From the NCBI RefSeq assembly GCF_023206395.1, contig NZ_CP066149.1, positions 496,001 through 560,000 of the forward strand: 64,000 nucleotides of DNA. The letters run 5' to 3'. Position 1 is the first letter of the stretch. Every line of letters begins with the position of its first letter. Made by a program: the position numbers and the translations under genes. Under the pieces are notes generated by a model, which saw only the letters and a list, made by a program, of their open reading frames with translations, ran no database searches and had not been told where the DNA came from. Source of the DNA: Vibrio sp. ED004 (GTDB lineage Bacteria; Pseudomonadota; Gammaproteobacteria; Enterobacterales; Vibrionaceae). Shown piece by piece: positions 30,119 through 39,053 of this stretch.

Positions 30119-30739
30119 TTAGCTGTTTTTACCACAGCATTGCTTGAACTTTTTACCACTTTCACATGGGCAAACATCGTTACGGCCAATATCTTTAAAT
30201 GGATTCACGCTCTGCGATTTATTACCTAGCATTGCCTCATCAGCTGCCATTGCCACTTCTGAGATCATCAGATCGACCTGACCCACTAAATCGGCAAGCG
30301 ATGGCGGGTTTTGAAGCCCAGCCGCAACCATTTGTTGTTGAGTTTGCTCTTCATCAATCGCGAGCATTAATGTCGTCAACAGAGCTTGCAGCATGCGTAG
30401 CGTGCCGTCCGCTACCGTAATGCTTTGCCACTGCTCTTCCACTGTCGGCCAAACCATCATAAAACCTTCCGCAAAATCTGCGAACTGCTCATTGAAGTCA
30501 CCTTCTGCAAACACATCAGTCAGTAAGTATTCACTACGCTGAATTAGGTTGTGCTGGCGGTTAATCTGTTCCGTCACTAATGTTACAAGCTCTTTGCCCG
30601 CTTCAGGAGCTACGATAGCAATCCATTCTTCAGGATCGAGTGGCTTTGTCGCTAAGTTAGACGCAAGGATTGCACCTTCGATAAACTGCGGCGTAATGTC
30701 TGAAATAGATTCTGGTAGGCTTAATAATTGATATGTCAT
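30119..30739 (-). CDS. YecA/UPF0149 family protein with SEC-C motif
   Basis: A 206-residue protein with an N-terminal UPF0149 (YgfB/YecA-like) helical domain and a C-terminal SEC-C motif, [18 protein letters not shown] (about 186-203). The SEC-C motif binds a metal (zinc or iron) through its cysteines and occurs at the end of SecA, where it contacts SecB. YecA-type proteins have been linked to ribosomes or Sec, but the role here is not known. It is alone on this strand between two oppositely oriented genes. Confidence 0.88.
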   Translation of the reverse strand: MTYQLLSLPESISDITPQFIEGAILASNLATKPLDPEEWIAIVAPEAGKELVTLVTEQINRQHNLIQRSEYLLTDVFAEGDFNEQFADFAEGFMMVWPTVEEQWQSITVADGTLRMLQALLTTLMLAIDEEQTQQQMVAAGLQNPPSLADLVGQVDLMISEVAMAADEAMLGNKSQSVNPFKDIGRNDVCPCESGKKFKQCCGKNS

Positions 30740-30917
30740 GAAAGCTCTGGATATTTGGGCATTTTCGATATTATAACGTTATCCCCGCTAAAATGTCGCT
30801 ATTAAGAGACGAAACCATCATTAAGGTGGGTACTCCACACTCATAGTGACAATCCTGTAAGCACACCGTACAATCACGCCTCTTAATTTCAGGACAGAGA
30901 TGTTTCGGTAGATCAGC

Positions 30918-31874
30918 ATGCGAGTAATACTTGGCCCGATGGAGGGCGTTCTAGACCACCTAATGCGTGAAATTCTCACAGAGATCAATGATTACGACCT
31001 CTGTGTCACTGAATTTGTTCGCGTTACGGATCAATTACTGCCACCGCATGTATTCCATCGCTTGTGTCCAGAACTCCACCAAGGCTCTCAAACCATGGCC
31101 GGTGTTCCTGTTCACGTTCAGCTACTCGGACAACACCCAAAATGGATGGCAGAAAACGCAATCCAAGCTGCAAGCCTTGGTGCGAAAGGCATAGACCTTA
31201 ACTTTGGTTGCCCAGCAAAAGCGGTAAACAAGAGTAACGGTGGTGCGTCTCTGTTGAAAGAGCCTGGGCTTATCTACCAAGTCGTCAAAGCAACGCGAGA
31301 AGCGGTGCCCGCACATATCCCTGTTTCCGCGAAGATTCGCTTAGGTTGGGAACACCCAAATGAGTGCTTTGAGATTGTCGATGCTATTGAACAAGCAAAA
31401 GCCGACGAACTGACCGTGCATGCAAGAACCAAAGCCGGTGGTTACAAGGCCAGTGAAATCAAGTGGGATTACATCAATCAGATCCGTCAGAAAACCTCGC
31501 TGCCGTTGATTGCAAATGGTGAGATCTGGAATTACCAAGATGGTCAAGATTGCATCAAAGCCACAGGCATCGATTCATTGATGGTCTGTCGTGGTGCATT
31601 CAACGTTCCAAACCTTGGGAACGTCGTTAAACACAACAACCAGCCAATGCCTTGGCAACAAGTGATTGCCCTGCTGCTGCGTTACTCTGAGTTCGAAATT
31701 GAGGGTGATAAAGGTCTGTATTATCCAAACCGCGTAAAACAGTGGTTTGTGTATCTACGTAAAGAATACCCGGAAGCTGAAGAGCTGTTTCGTGAGATCA
31801 GGACCTACAAAAAAGCGGCTCCAATCGTCGAGCAAATTAAACGTTATCAAGAGCAGTACTGCCAATCTGTTTAA
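30918..31874 (+). CDS. dusC: tRNA-dihydrouridine(16) synthase
   Basis: FMN enzyme that reduces uridine 16 of tRNA. The protein starts [18 protein letters not shown], the DusC version of the family opening. The catalytic cysteine is C98 in [15 protein letters not shown], the same position as in E. coli. Length 318 residues. It converges on the next gene. Confidence 0.95.
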   Translation: MRVILGPMEGVLDHLMREILTEINDYDLCVTEFVRVTDQLLPPHVFHRLCPELHQGSQTMAGVPVHVQLLGQHPKWMAENAIQAASLGAKGIDLNFGCPAKAVNKSNGGASLLKEPGLIYQVVKATREAVPAHIPVSAKIRLGWEHPNECFEIVDAIEQAKADELTVHARTKAGGYKASEIKWDYINQIRQKTSLPLIANGEIWNYQDGQDCIKATGIDSLMVCRGAFNVPNLGNVVKHNNQPMPWQQVIALLLRYSEFEIEGDKGLYYPNRVKQWFVYLRKEYPEAEELFREIRTYKKAAPIVEQIKRYQEQYCQSV

Positions 31875-31932
31875 ATTTTCGAACAAGCTGGCTGTACCTG
31901 ATTTCTAACAATACGCCGATTAAATAACGTGG

Positions 31933-33399
31933 CTAAAATTCGAGACGGTCTTTACCCGTCGTCTTAGCCAAATAAAGCTTTTCATCGGCGTACTTAAATA
32001 TCTCTTCGAAGTTGAGCTTACTTTGCTCGGTTTCTACAATGCAGACACCGCCAGACACCGTAAATCCATTCGGAACAATATCAGCTGACTTGACACTGAT
32101 TGCGTTTTTCACGCGCTCTAGTGTTCTCATCAGAGTTTCACGATCATCACCTTTCATGTAAACGACAAACTCTTCTCCACCAAACCTTGCGGCTACATCA
32201 CTGCTTCGAACACTGTTACTGATCTGGCGCGACATATAACGAATCACATCATCACCTTTGTCATGGCCATAAGTATCATTGATTAACTTGAAATCATCGA
32301 TATCAAATACAGTTAAGGCAAACAATTGATCGTGGTCTACGCTTCGCCAAAACGCTTCTAAGCCACGTCGGTTTAACAGCCCTGTCATAGGGTCTTTCGC
32401 TGCGAGCTCTTTGAAGTAACCTCGTTCAATAGTCGAATTGACATAGAAAAAGATCGTGACAGAGAAAAGATAGACAATGATAGCAACGATAAGACTGTCT
32501 TTCTCATATACGAAAAAGTGTTCAATCTCTTTGGCAATATCTAATTCGTAGTACATGGCATGGTGGGATGCGACACCTTCGAGGTTAATCTCATGGTAGA
32601 AAGCCGCACTATCAATCGGCGCAGAGCGAGTGGTATCGATAATATCTATCCGACCAGCCAGATGCTCATTAGAGTTCTCAAGCAACCTGCCAGCATTAAT
32701 ATCCACCGACAGCATCCCTTGGTGAACGCCTTTATGGAATACAGGGATGGTCATACTGATCATTCGGTCAAGGGAATCAAAACGATAACCAGGGCCAGAA
32801 AGAGTGAGTTGGTCAGGGTTGTTGGCGGTTTTCTGCCAGTAAGGACGACTCTTGATGGTCGAGAGCAGCTCTTTACTGAGTCCTTTGGCAAAATCTTCCG
32901 GCGAAGAGATCACATAGCCACTCGTATCAATAAAGTGCACGCCGTCGTGGTATTCATCAAGCTGAGATAAAAATGAAAGAATAGGAGCTAGAGCTATCTT
33001 TTCTGAGGCGCTCTTGTAGCTATCACTGGTTTCGGAACAAAGGGATTCTTGGCCGACCAGCATGTAGTCGATATCGACAGAAGGAATGTCTGAAGTTTTA
33101 CCATCCGCGAGGAGTAACACATCAATAGGCCAGATTTGGCAAAGCCCATCCACAACGTGTTTGTTGTGATCGAGAAAGAGAGGGTTTCCGGATTTGTAGT
33201 AGTTTGAGAAGCTGTAATCTAGAGCAGTCACCACTTTTGTGGTTCTTTTGAACACCTCTTCGATACGATGGAACTCGCTGTCGATGTCTTTTTTAACCGA
33301 ATCAAAATGGTTCTTTCCGATTAAGCCAAGCAGCATCGTCGCGATCACCGCGGGAAACCCGAAGATAAAGGTAAGGCTAAAGTGCCTATTTACTTTCAT
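31933..33399 (-). CDS. Membrane diguanylate cyclase with periplasmic sensor (Cache-like)
   Basis: GGDEF-domain enzyme that makes cyclic di-GMP. An N-terminal membrane segment (about 7-27), a periplasmic region (about 30-285) resembling a dCache sensor, and a second membrane segment (about 302-322) lead to the GGDEF domain. The active-site motif is GGEEF at 407-411. An RxxD inhibitory site (R398-D401) lies five residues before it, so product feedback is expected. No EAL domain. The ligand is unknown. Standalone between dusC and the GH13 gene. Confidence 0.92.
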   Translation of the reverse strand: MKVNRHFSLTFIFGFPAVIATMLLGLIGKNHFDSVKKDIDSEFHRIEEVFKRTTKVVTALDYSFSNYYKSGNPLFLDHNKHVVDGLCQIWPIDVLLLADGKTSDIPSVDIDYMLVGQESLCSETSDSYKSASEKIALAPILSFLSQLDEYHDGVHFIDTSGYVISSPEDFAKGLSKELLSTIKSRPYWQKTANNPDQLTLSGPGYRFDSLDRMISMTIPVFHKGVHQGMLSVDINAGRLLENSNEHLAGRIDIIDTTRSAPIDSAAFYHEINLEGVASHHAMYYELDIAKEIEHFFVYEKDSLIVAIIVYLFSVTIFFYVNSTIERGYFKELAAKDPMTGLLNRRGLEAFWRSVDHDQLFALTVFDIDDFKLINDTYGHDKGDDVIRYMSRQISNSVRSSDVAARFGGEEFVVYMKGDDRETLMRTLERVKNAISVKSADIVPNGFTVSGGVCIVETEQSKLNFEEIFKYADEKLYLAKTTGKDRLEF

Positions 33400-33522
33400 A
33401 TGATTTGCTCTTAGCGCTCAGCTATTTTCATTTACCCCATTAATATTATTACATTAATTGTCATTTCCCACGAGGTAAAAGAGTGTAAATTGATATGAAT
33501 CGATCTTTCCCATTCACTTAAA

Positions 33523-33557
33523 GCTTTAAAAACTAGCCCAGACTAAGCAGGGCTAGT
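33523..33557 (-). terminator. Terminator after the GH13 gene
   Basis: ACTAGCCC (33532-33539) pairs with GGGCTAGT (33550-33557); on the minus strand TTTTAAAGC follows. It separates the GH13 gene from the GGDEF gene on the same strand. Confidence 0.6.
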
Positions 33558-33567
33558 CTTGAGTGAT

Positions 33568-35439
33568 TTAATCCAGTTTATTGTCGACGTCAAAAATCAT
33601 CGACTGCATCGCTGGAATAACTATATTTGCGGAACCGTTGCAGATCAAAACACGTTCTATTTGACCAAGCAAAGCGACCACTTCGCCTTGCTCTTGTCCA
33701 AGCATCCATACAGGTAAAGCTAGCGACTTTTCTTTGTTAGATAAGTTTAATACAACTAAGGTCTTTTCCCCTCCTAGGCAACGAGCAAACACTAAGGTTT
33801 CAGCGTCACAATACAACTCTAAGTAAGCACCACTTTGTATGCTTCTGCGTTCTGTTCGCAAGCTAATCAACGCTTGATGGAATGAGAACCAATGGGATGT
33901 TTGCTCTGCTCCCCACGGAAAACATCTGCGATTATCCGGGTCTTGACCACCTTCTAAACCCACCTCGGTTCCGTAGTACAAACACGGCGTCCCAACGTAA
34001 GTGAATAACAAAGTCAGAGCCAATTTTTGTTTCGCTTCATCGCCATTGAGAAGCGTCAACATCCGTGCCGTATCGTGACTATCCAATTGATTCAGTTGCG
34101 ATAACTGATTCAACCATGGCACCTTAGCTCTTGCTTCTGCTAACCAACCAGAGAAAGTGTACATGTCAATATTGATTGGCTCATAAGCGATGTCTTGCTT
34201 CGCCAATAACGCGCGCACAGGATGAGCAAAACCGTAGTAGTTCATTGACCCGTCTTCTTGCTCTCCTTGTAACCATTGGCTGGCCTCAAAGAAATGCTCT
34301 CCTAAGATATACGCCTCTGAGTTCACGGCTTTAGCTGAGTCACGGAATGCCTTCACATAATGCGCATTGTTATAGGCGCCCTCACCTTCCCCTAGCATAT
34401 GGATCACATCGAAACGCCAACCATCGATGTGGTAAGGCGCTTTCAGCCAATGTTTGGTTACTGACTCTTCGGATTGGTAGATATGATCTCGAACTGCTTC
34501 GTTAGAGAAATTTAAAACAGGGAGCGATGAGATACCTTTCCATCCTACGTACTGAGTTGAATCACTTGGTTTGAAGAAGTAATAGTCATGATAAGGAGAA
34601 TCAGAATGACCATAAGCCCCTTGCTCTGAGTTCAGATTTGGACTGTTGGTTTTGAGTTTATCAAACCAAGGGTGCTCTACTGACGTATGGTTGAACACGG
34701 CATCTAAGACAATTTTCATGTCACGTGCATGGATATCGCTAGAGAGCGCAGCGAACTCTTCATTCTTGCCAAAGTGTGGGTCGACCTTGTAGTAATCAGT
34801 CGTGTCGTATTTATGATTACTCGGTGATTGGAAGATCGGGTTTAGGTACAAGGCGGTAATACCTAGCTCTTGTAAGTAGTCTAGCTTGTTATGAATGCCC
34901 GCCAAATCGCCACCAAAAAACTCAGCAGCCCCTGTTCCATTGCGCCCTTCAACAGAATCGCCCCACTCTTTAACAACGACATCTAAGGTGTTTTCTTTTA
35001 GGCGATATTCCCCGGCTTTAACACTGATACTCGGGTTACCATTGCAAAAACGTTCTGGGAAGATTTGGTAGAAGACCTGCTCCGACACCCATGATGGCGG
35101 GCGGTGATGGGCATTAAACTTGAAATGAAACTCACGGCTTGGAACGCGACTATGTACGCCTCTAGCATCAAGCCAGTGCTGTTCTGTTGAGTCGACTAAC
35201 TTGAACACATAGTGAGTAATATCTCTGTCTGCATTGACAGGAAAAGAGACTTGCCACACCGTCAATCGACCTTCAGTACCGACTTTGCTCATATCAAGCA
35301 GATACTCTTCGTTATCCGGCTCATGCCTCAAGAGAACCCTATTCCAATCACTGCGGTCAGTCATTAACTTAACGGTCAGAATGCCGTCTTTTTCGTGGAA
35401 GTAATCGGGGGTTTGAGCATGAAAGATAAATGGCTTCAT
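33568..35439 (-). CDS. GH13 maltodextrin glucosidase / neopullulanase-like enzyme (MalZ-like)
   Basis: Alpha-amylase-family hydrolase acting on maltodextrins. An N-terminal immunoglobulin-like domain (about 1-110, CBM34-like) precedes the TIM barrel. The four GH13 motifs are visible: DAVFNHTS, GWRFDVIH (nucleophile Asp), ILGEHF (acid/base Glu) and LDSHDTARM (third Asp). No signal peptide, so it is cytoplasmic. 623 residues compared with about 605 for E. coli MalZ. MalZ, neopullulanase and cyclomaltodextrinase cannot be told apart by these motifs. It stands alone; no mal gene is next to it. Confidence 0.88.
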   Translation of the reverse strand: MKPFIFHAQTPDYFHEKDGILTVKLMTDRSDWNRVLLRHEPDNEEYLLDMSKVGTEGRLTVWQVSFPVNADRDITHYVFKLVDSTEQHWLDARGVHSRVPSREFHFKFNAHHRPPSWVSEQVFYQIFPERFCNGNPSISVKAGEYRLKENTLDVVVKEWGDSVEGRNGTGAAEFFGGDLAGIHNKLDYLQELGITALYLNPIFQSPSNHKYDTTDYYKVDPHFGKNEEFAALSSDIHARDMKIVLDAVFNHTSVEHPWFDKLKTNSPNLNSEQGAYGHSDSPYHDYYFFKPSDSTQYVGWKGISSLPVLNFSNEAVRDHIYQSEESVTKHWLKAPYHIDGWRFDVIHMLGEGEGAYNNAHYVKAFRDSAKAVNSEAYILGEHFFEASQWLQGEQEDGSMNYYGFAHPVRALLAKQDIAYEPINIDMYTFSGWLAEARAKVPWLNQLSQLNQLDSHDTARMLTLLNGDEAKQKLALTLLFTYVGTPCLYYGTEVGLEGGQDPDNRRCFPWGAEQTSHWFSFHQALISLRTERRSIQSGAYLELYCDAETLVFARCLGGEKTLVVLNLSNKEKSLALPVWMLGQEQGEVVALLGQIERVLICNGSANIVIPAMQSMIFDVDNKLD

Positions 35440-35629
35440 AGTGGTTCTCGAGCAATGTTTAATTTGCTTAAGATATGAAATTATTTGTTGGCGACAATCA
35501 GAAAAATATCGTCAGTCAAAGTAGATCACGCTTTGTAGACCCACTTTGTTTTCAGTAAGACGATTTCTCTCAAAATTATCAAATGAATAGGCCTATCACC
35601 AAGCATAGATCGCGTTTGAAGTAGACCTT

Positions 35630-36613
35630 TTAGCGACTGACTACCGCGAGGTCGATCACCGATTGAGGCAATGTTACACCCAACTCACGAGCAGCTTCTA
35701 GATTCACCACCAGTTGTGAGCTTTGTGCGGTTTTAACGCTCAATTTTCCAGGTTTCTGTCCATTGAGAATAGCCGCTACATAATCCGCAGTTTGTACCCC
35801 AACGTCATAATAATCTAAACCTAAACCTGCAATAGCGCCTTTTCCTACATAAGATGTAGCGCCTGCGACGACTGGCGTATCAGCGTGGTTAGCAGCGTTG
35901 ATAAGACCCTCCATGCCGCTCGCAACAGTGTTGTCCGTTAAGGCGTAGATAACATCCGATTTCTTTGCCACTGATTCTGCTTTTGATTCTACATCATCAA
36001 TGGTGAGTGCTCTTTCTGTGTAAAGAGTAAAACCAAAGTCTCGTGTCGCTTTCTTTAACAGTCCAACCAGCGCCACTGCGTTTGCTTCTGCTGGGTTGTA
36101 CACAACACCGATTGAGTTAGCTTCAGGAAGCAGTTCTTTGATTAATGACACATGCTGAGTGATCGGAGATAGGTCAGAAAGCCCCGTGACATTACGCCCC
36201 GGCTTTTCTAATTGTTTGACGAGCCTAGCGCCAATAGGATCCGTAACTGCGGTAAACACGATAGGAATCGAGCGAGTCGCCGATACTAAGGCTCGTGAAG
36301 TCGGTGTTGCGATACCTACCAATACATGAGGATTTTCACTGACGAGCTCTCTGGCAATTTTGGCGGCTTGAGCTGGATTCCCATCTGCCATTTCATAAGA
36401 AAACTCTAAGTTCTTACCGGGTTCATAGCCTTTAGCCCTTAATCCTTCAAGGAGCCCTAAGCGTGTGGCATTTAGATCTGGATGGTCTACAACTTGTGAC
36501 ACCGATACTTTGGCAATATTTGCTGTTACATTGCTAGCCCATAGCAACAGACAACCGCTTAACGCAGCCGTTAATACTTTTCTTACAGAACCCATCAATA
36601 CTCCCTTCATCAA
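35630..36613 (-). CDS. ABC transporter substrate-binding protein, DUF534/TrpX-like
   Basis: Periplasmic binding protein of the ABC sub-B/DUF534 family, related to tryptophan- or tyrosine-associated TrpX. A signal peptide is clear (positive start, hydrophobic stretch about 13-26, cleavage near NVTA). The mature part has the two-lobe pattern with VGIATPTSRAL and PIVFTAVTDPIGA. 327 residues, or 321 from the internal MGSVRK. No permease or ATPase gene adjoins it, so it is an orphan here. Substrate unknown. Confidence 0.85.
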   Translation of the reverse strand: MMKGVLMGSVRKVLTAALSGCLLLWASNVTANIAKVSVSQVVDHPDLNATRLGLLEGLRAKGYEPGKNLEFSYEMADGNPAQAAKIARELVSENPHVLVGIATPTSRALVSATRSIPIVFTAVTDPIGARLVKQLEKPGRNVTGLSDLSPITQHVSLIKELLPEANSIGVVYNPAEANAVALVGLLKKATRDFGFTLYTERALTIDDVESKAESVAKKSDVIYALTDNTVASGMEGLINAANHADTPVVAGATSYVGKGAIAGLGLDYYDVGVQTADYVAAILNGQKPGKLSVKTAQSSQLVVNLEAARELGVTLPQSVIDLAVVSR

Positions 36614-36913
36614 GCGCGCGTTGTTATTGCTCGATCTAGAGAGATCACAACATTAAATTCACTATTGATATTATTGCCAGTAACTTTTGATAACCTGAAG
36701 TGATATTTAACAAAAACACAACAAAGCTCGAATTATGCGTCAAAAGGCTGGTTGAGTTGAATCCATTGATAAGAAACGAAGTGAATAACAAAAGGCAAAT
36801 AAAATGAACAACAAAGGGGAATATGAACGAAAAGTGTCACGAAGAACGAATCTGAGAACATGCTATCAACGATGTGTAGCCGTTCTCAGACGATAGGGAG
36901 ATGTGAGGTTTTC

Positions 36914-37366
36914 TTAGAACCAACGTTCCATTGAAGATTTGTCTAACTGACGGAACGCACGATTCAGAATGATCGCCAATTCCTTATAACGAGGGCGTGG
37001 CTTCATTGGCTCTAACGCAAAACCCGTTTCAGTGATCTTCTCGTGCAGTTCGCGATACCACGATACTAACGCTGGAGGAAGTTGTGTATTTGAGCGGTTA
37101 CCTAACCACCACATGCCTTGAAGCGGCAAACTAATAGCAAACAAAGCCATAACCACAGCTTGTGGCATCGCTTGGTAATTATTAAAGACCATTTGCGTAA
37201 GAACGCTGATAGCAGCTATCGCGGGCATCACCTTTACACCAAAGCGCGTCGCTTTAATGATGCGTTGCTCAGGGAAAATAGCGTTTAACTCTTTTCGAAC
37301 AGGCCAGAGATCCATGTACTTTTGGCCATCTTTTAAACTGCTAGCTAAACCAACTCTATTGCTCAT
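36914..37366 (-). CDS. yfbV: YfbV family inner-membrane protein (UPF0208)
   Basis: A 150-residue protein with two membrane segments (about 47-62 and 68-90) and a charged C-terminal part. E. coli YfbV has been implicated in keeping the Ter macrodomain separate from its flanks; whether that holds in Vibrio is unknown. It is divergent from ackA, as in E. coli, which supports the name. The 300-bp gap downstream (36614-36913) shows no gene or strong hairpin. Confidence 0.92.
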   Translation of the reverse strand: MSNRVGLASSLKDGQKYMDLWPVRKELNAIFPEQRIIKATRFGVKVMPAIAAISVLTQMVFNNYQAMPQAVVMALFAISLPLQGMWWLGNRSNTQLPPALVSWYRELHEKITETGFALEPMKPRPRYKELAIILNRAFRQLDKSSMERWF

Positions 37367-37673
37367 ATGAGTCTCCCATTAAAAAAAAGTTGAAATCATC
37401 AACTAAAAACACAAAAATTTGACGAAAAATAATATTCTTTCAAATTTTTTTGTTATATTTGCACAATATCGCTATTATTTGCAGACCTCAATCTCATTGT
37501 TGCCCTTATTTACAATTTAAGCAACTTTGAGAAGACTTCTGCAAGGAATGCACAAGCCTCTTTTTTTGAAAAAGTGCGCTTTCACTTTATACGGAAATTA
37601 ACGTTTTTTTGACCAAGGTTAGTACGCAAGCTACCGTGCTTCGTCTATTCTTGAGATTAATTTTCATCCTTAA

Positions 37674-37687
37674 CTGATTTCGATCAG
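37674..37687. promoter_or_regulatory. FNR-like palindrome upstream of ackA
   Basis: CTGAT-TTCG-ATCAG is a perfect palindrome matching 8 of 10 positions of the FNR consensus TTGAT-N4-ATCAA. It lies 23 bp before the ackA start codon in the 343-bp yfbV-ackA divergent gap, which has no gene. The palindrome is certain; FNR binding is only a suggestion, fitting the anaerobic role of acetate formation. Confidence 0.35.
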
Positions 37688-37709
37688 AAAAATTAACAGG
37701 TAGTCATTA

Positions 37710-38906
37710 ATGTCTAAGCTAGTTTTAGTTTTAAACTGTGGTAGTTCTTCTCTTAAATTCGCTGTGGTTGATGCAGAAACAGGTGCTGAGCACCTAACTG
37801 GTCTTGCTGAGTGTCTGGGTCTTCCAGAAGCTCGTATGAAGTGGAAACTTGATGGCAAGCACGAAGCACAACTAGGCGCGGGCGCAGCTCACGTAGAAGC
37901 ACTATCTTTCATGGTAGAAACTATTCTTGCTTCTAAGCCTGAGCTTAAAGCTAACCTTGGCGCTATCGGTCACCGTATCGTACACGGTGGCGAGCAGTTC
38001 ACTTCTTCTGCACTTATCACTGATGAAGTACTTAAGGGTATTCAAGACGCTGCGACTTTCGCACCTCTTCACAACCCAGCTCACCTTATCGGTATCGAAG
38101 CTGCTCAACAGAACTTCCCAGGCCTTAAAAACGTTGCTGTATTCGACACTGCGTTCCACCAAACAATGCCTTCTGAGTCTTACCTATACGCTCTACCGTA
38201 CAACCTGTACAAAGAGCACGGCATCCGTCGTTACGGCATGCACGGTACTTCTCACCTATTCATCACTCGTGAAGTTGCAGGCCTACTAAACAAGCCAGTT
38301 GAAGAAGTTAACATCATCAACTGTCACCTAGGTAACGGCGCTTCTGTATGTGCTATCAAGAACGGTCAATCTGTAGATACTTCTATGGGTCTTACTCCTC
38401 TTGAAGGTCTTGTAATGGGTACTCGTTGTGGTGACCTAGATCCTGCGATCATCTTCCACCTACACGACGCTCTTGGTTACTCTGTTGAAGAAATCAACAA
38501 CATGCTAACTAAAGAGTCTGGTCTTGCTGGTCTGACTGAAGTGACTTCTGACTGTCGTTTCGTTGAAGACAACTACGGTGAGAAAGAAGAAGCAACTCGT
38601 GCAATGGACGTGTTCTGTCACCGTCTAGCTAAGTACGTAGCTGGTTACACTGCAACTCTAGAAGGTCGTCTAGACGCAATCACTTTCACTGGCGGCATCG
38701 GCGAGAACTCTGGCCCAATCCGTGAAATGGTTCTTAACCGCCTAGGCATCTTCGGCATCGAAGTTGACGGTGAAGCTAACCTTAAAGCTCGTTTCGGCGG
38801 CGAAGGTACTATCACTACAGCTAACAGCCGTATCCCAGCAATGGTTATCTCTACTAACGAAGAGCTAGTAATTGCTGAAGACACTGCGAAACTAGCAGGT
38901 CTTTAA
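37710..38906 (+). CDS. ackA: Acetate kinase
   Basis: Interconverts acetyl phosphate + ADP and acetate + ATP. The protein opens with the ASKHA phosphate motif [14 protein letters not shown], and the GIGENS and [10 protein letters not shown] motifs are present. 398 residues, close to the E. coli 400. It is followed by pta after 147 bp, the usual order, but with two hairpins between. Codon use is strongly biased to preferred codons, as in highly expressed genes. Confidence 0.98.
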   Translation: MSKLVLVLNCGSSSLKFAVVDAETGAEHLTGLAECLGLPEARMKWKLDGKHEAQLGAGAAHVEALSFMVETILASKPELKANLGAIGHRIVHGGEQFTSSALITDEVLKGIQDAATFAPLHNPAHLIGIEAAQQNFPGLKNVAVFDTAFHQTMPSESYLYALPYNLYKEHGIRRYGMHGTSHLFITREVAGLLNKPVEEVNIINCHLGNGASVCAIKNGQSVDTSMGLTPLEGLVMGTRCGDLDPAIIFHLHDALGYSVEEINNMLTKESGLAGLTEVTSDCRFVEDNYGEKEEATRAMDVFCHRLAKYVAGYTATLEGRLDAITFTGGIGENSGPIREMVLNRLGIFGIEVDGEANLKARFGGEGTITTANSRIPAMVISTNEELVIAEDTAKLAGL

Positions 38907-38916
38907 TTGATTTTCC

Positions 38917-38948
38917 TGACTAGCTTCACTCGAAGCTAGTCAGTTTTT
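38917..38948 (+). terminator. First hairpin between ackA and pta
   Basis: CTGACTAGCTT (38917-38927) pairs perfectly with AAGCTAGTCAG (38933-38943), followed by TTTTT. It has the form of a complete intrinsic terminator 11 bp after the ackA stop. Confidence 0.8.
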
Positions 38949-38965
38949 CATATCAAGAAAATGGG

Positions 38966-39028
38966 GCTCAACTTCTATTCCTACCCCAATTTAAATATCG
39001 GTGGGAATAGCAGTTGAGCTTTTTTTAT
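38966..39028 (+). terminator. Second, longer hairpin between ackA and pta
   Basis: GCTCAACTTCTATTCCTACC (38966-38985) and its partner at 39000-39019 are complementary at 18 of 20 positions around a 14-base loop, followed by a run of seven T. It ends about 27 bp before pta, so it may act on the message as an attenuator or protect the pta transcript. Confidence 0.75.
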
Positions 39029-39053
39029 TTCCAATAGTCAAAGGTGTTCGTCA

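Noticed and set aside
36800..36900. A 30-codon frame (from ATGAACAACAAAGGGG) in the gap before yfbV
   Set aside because: Weak ribosome-binding site and no similarity I recognise; too short to support.
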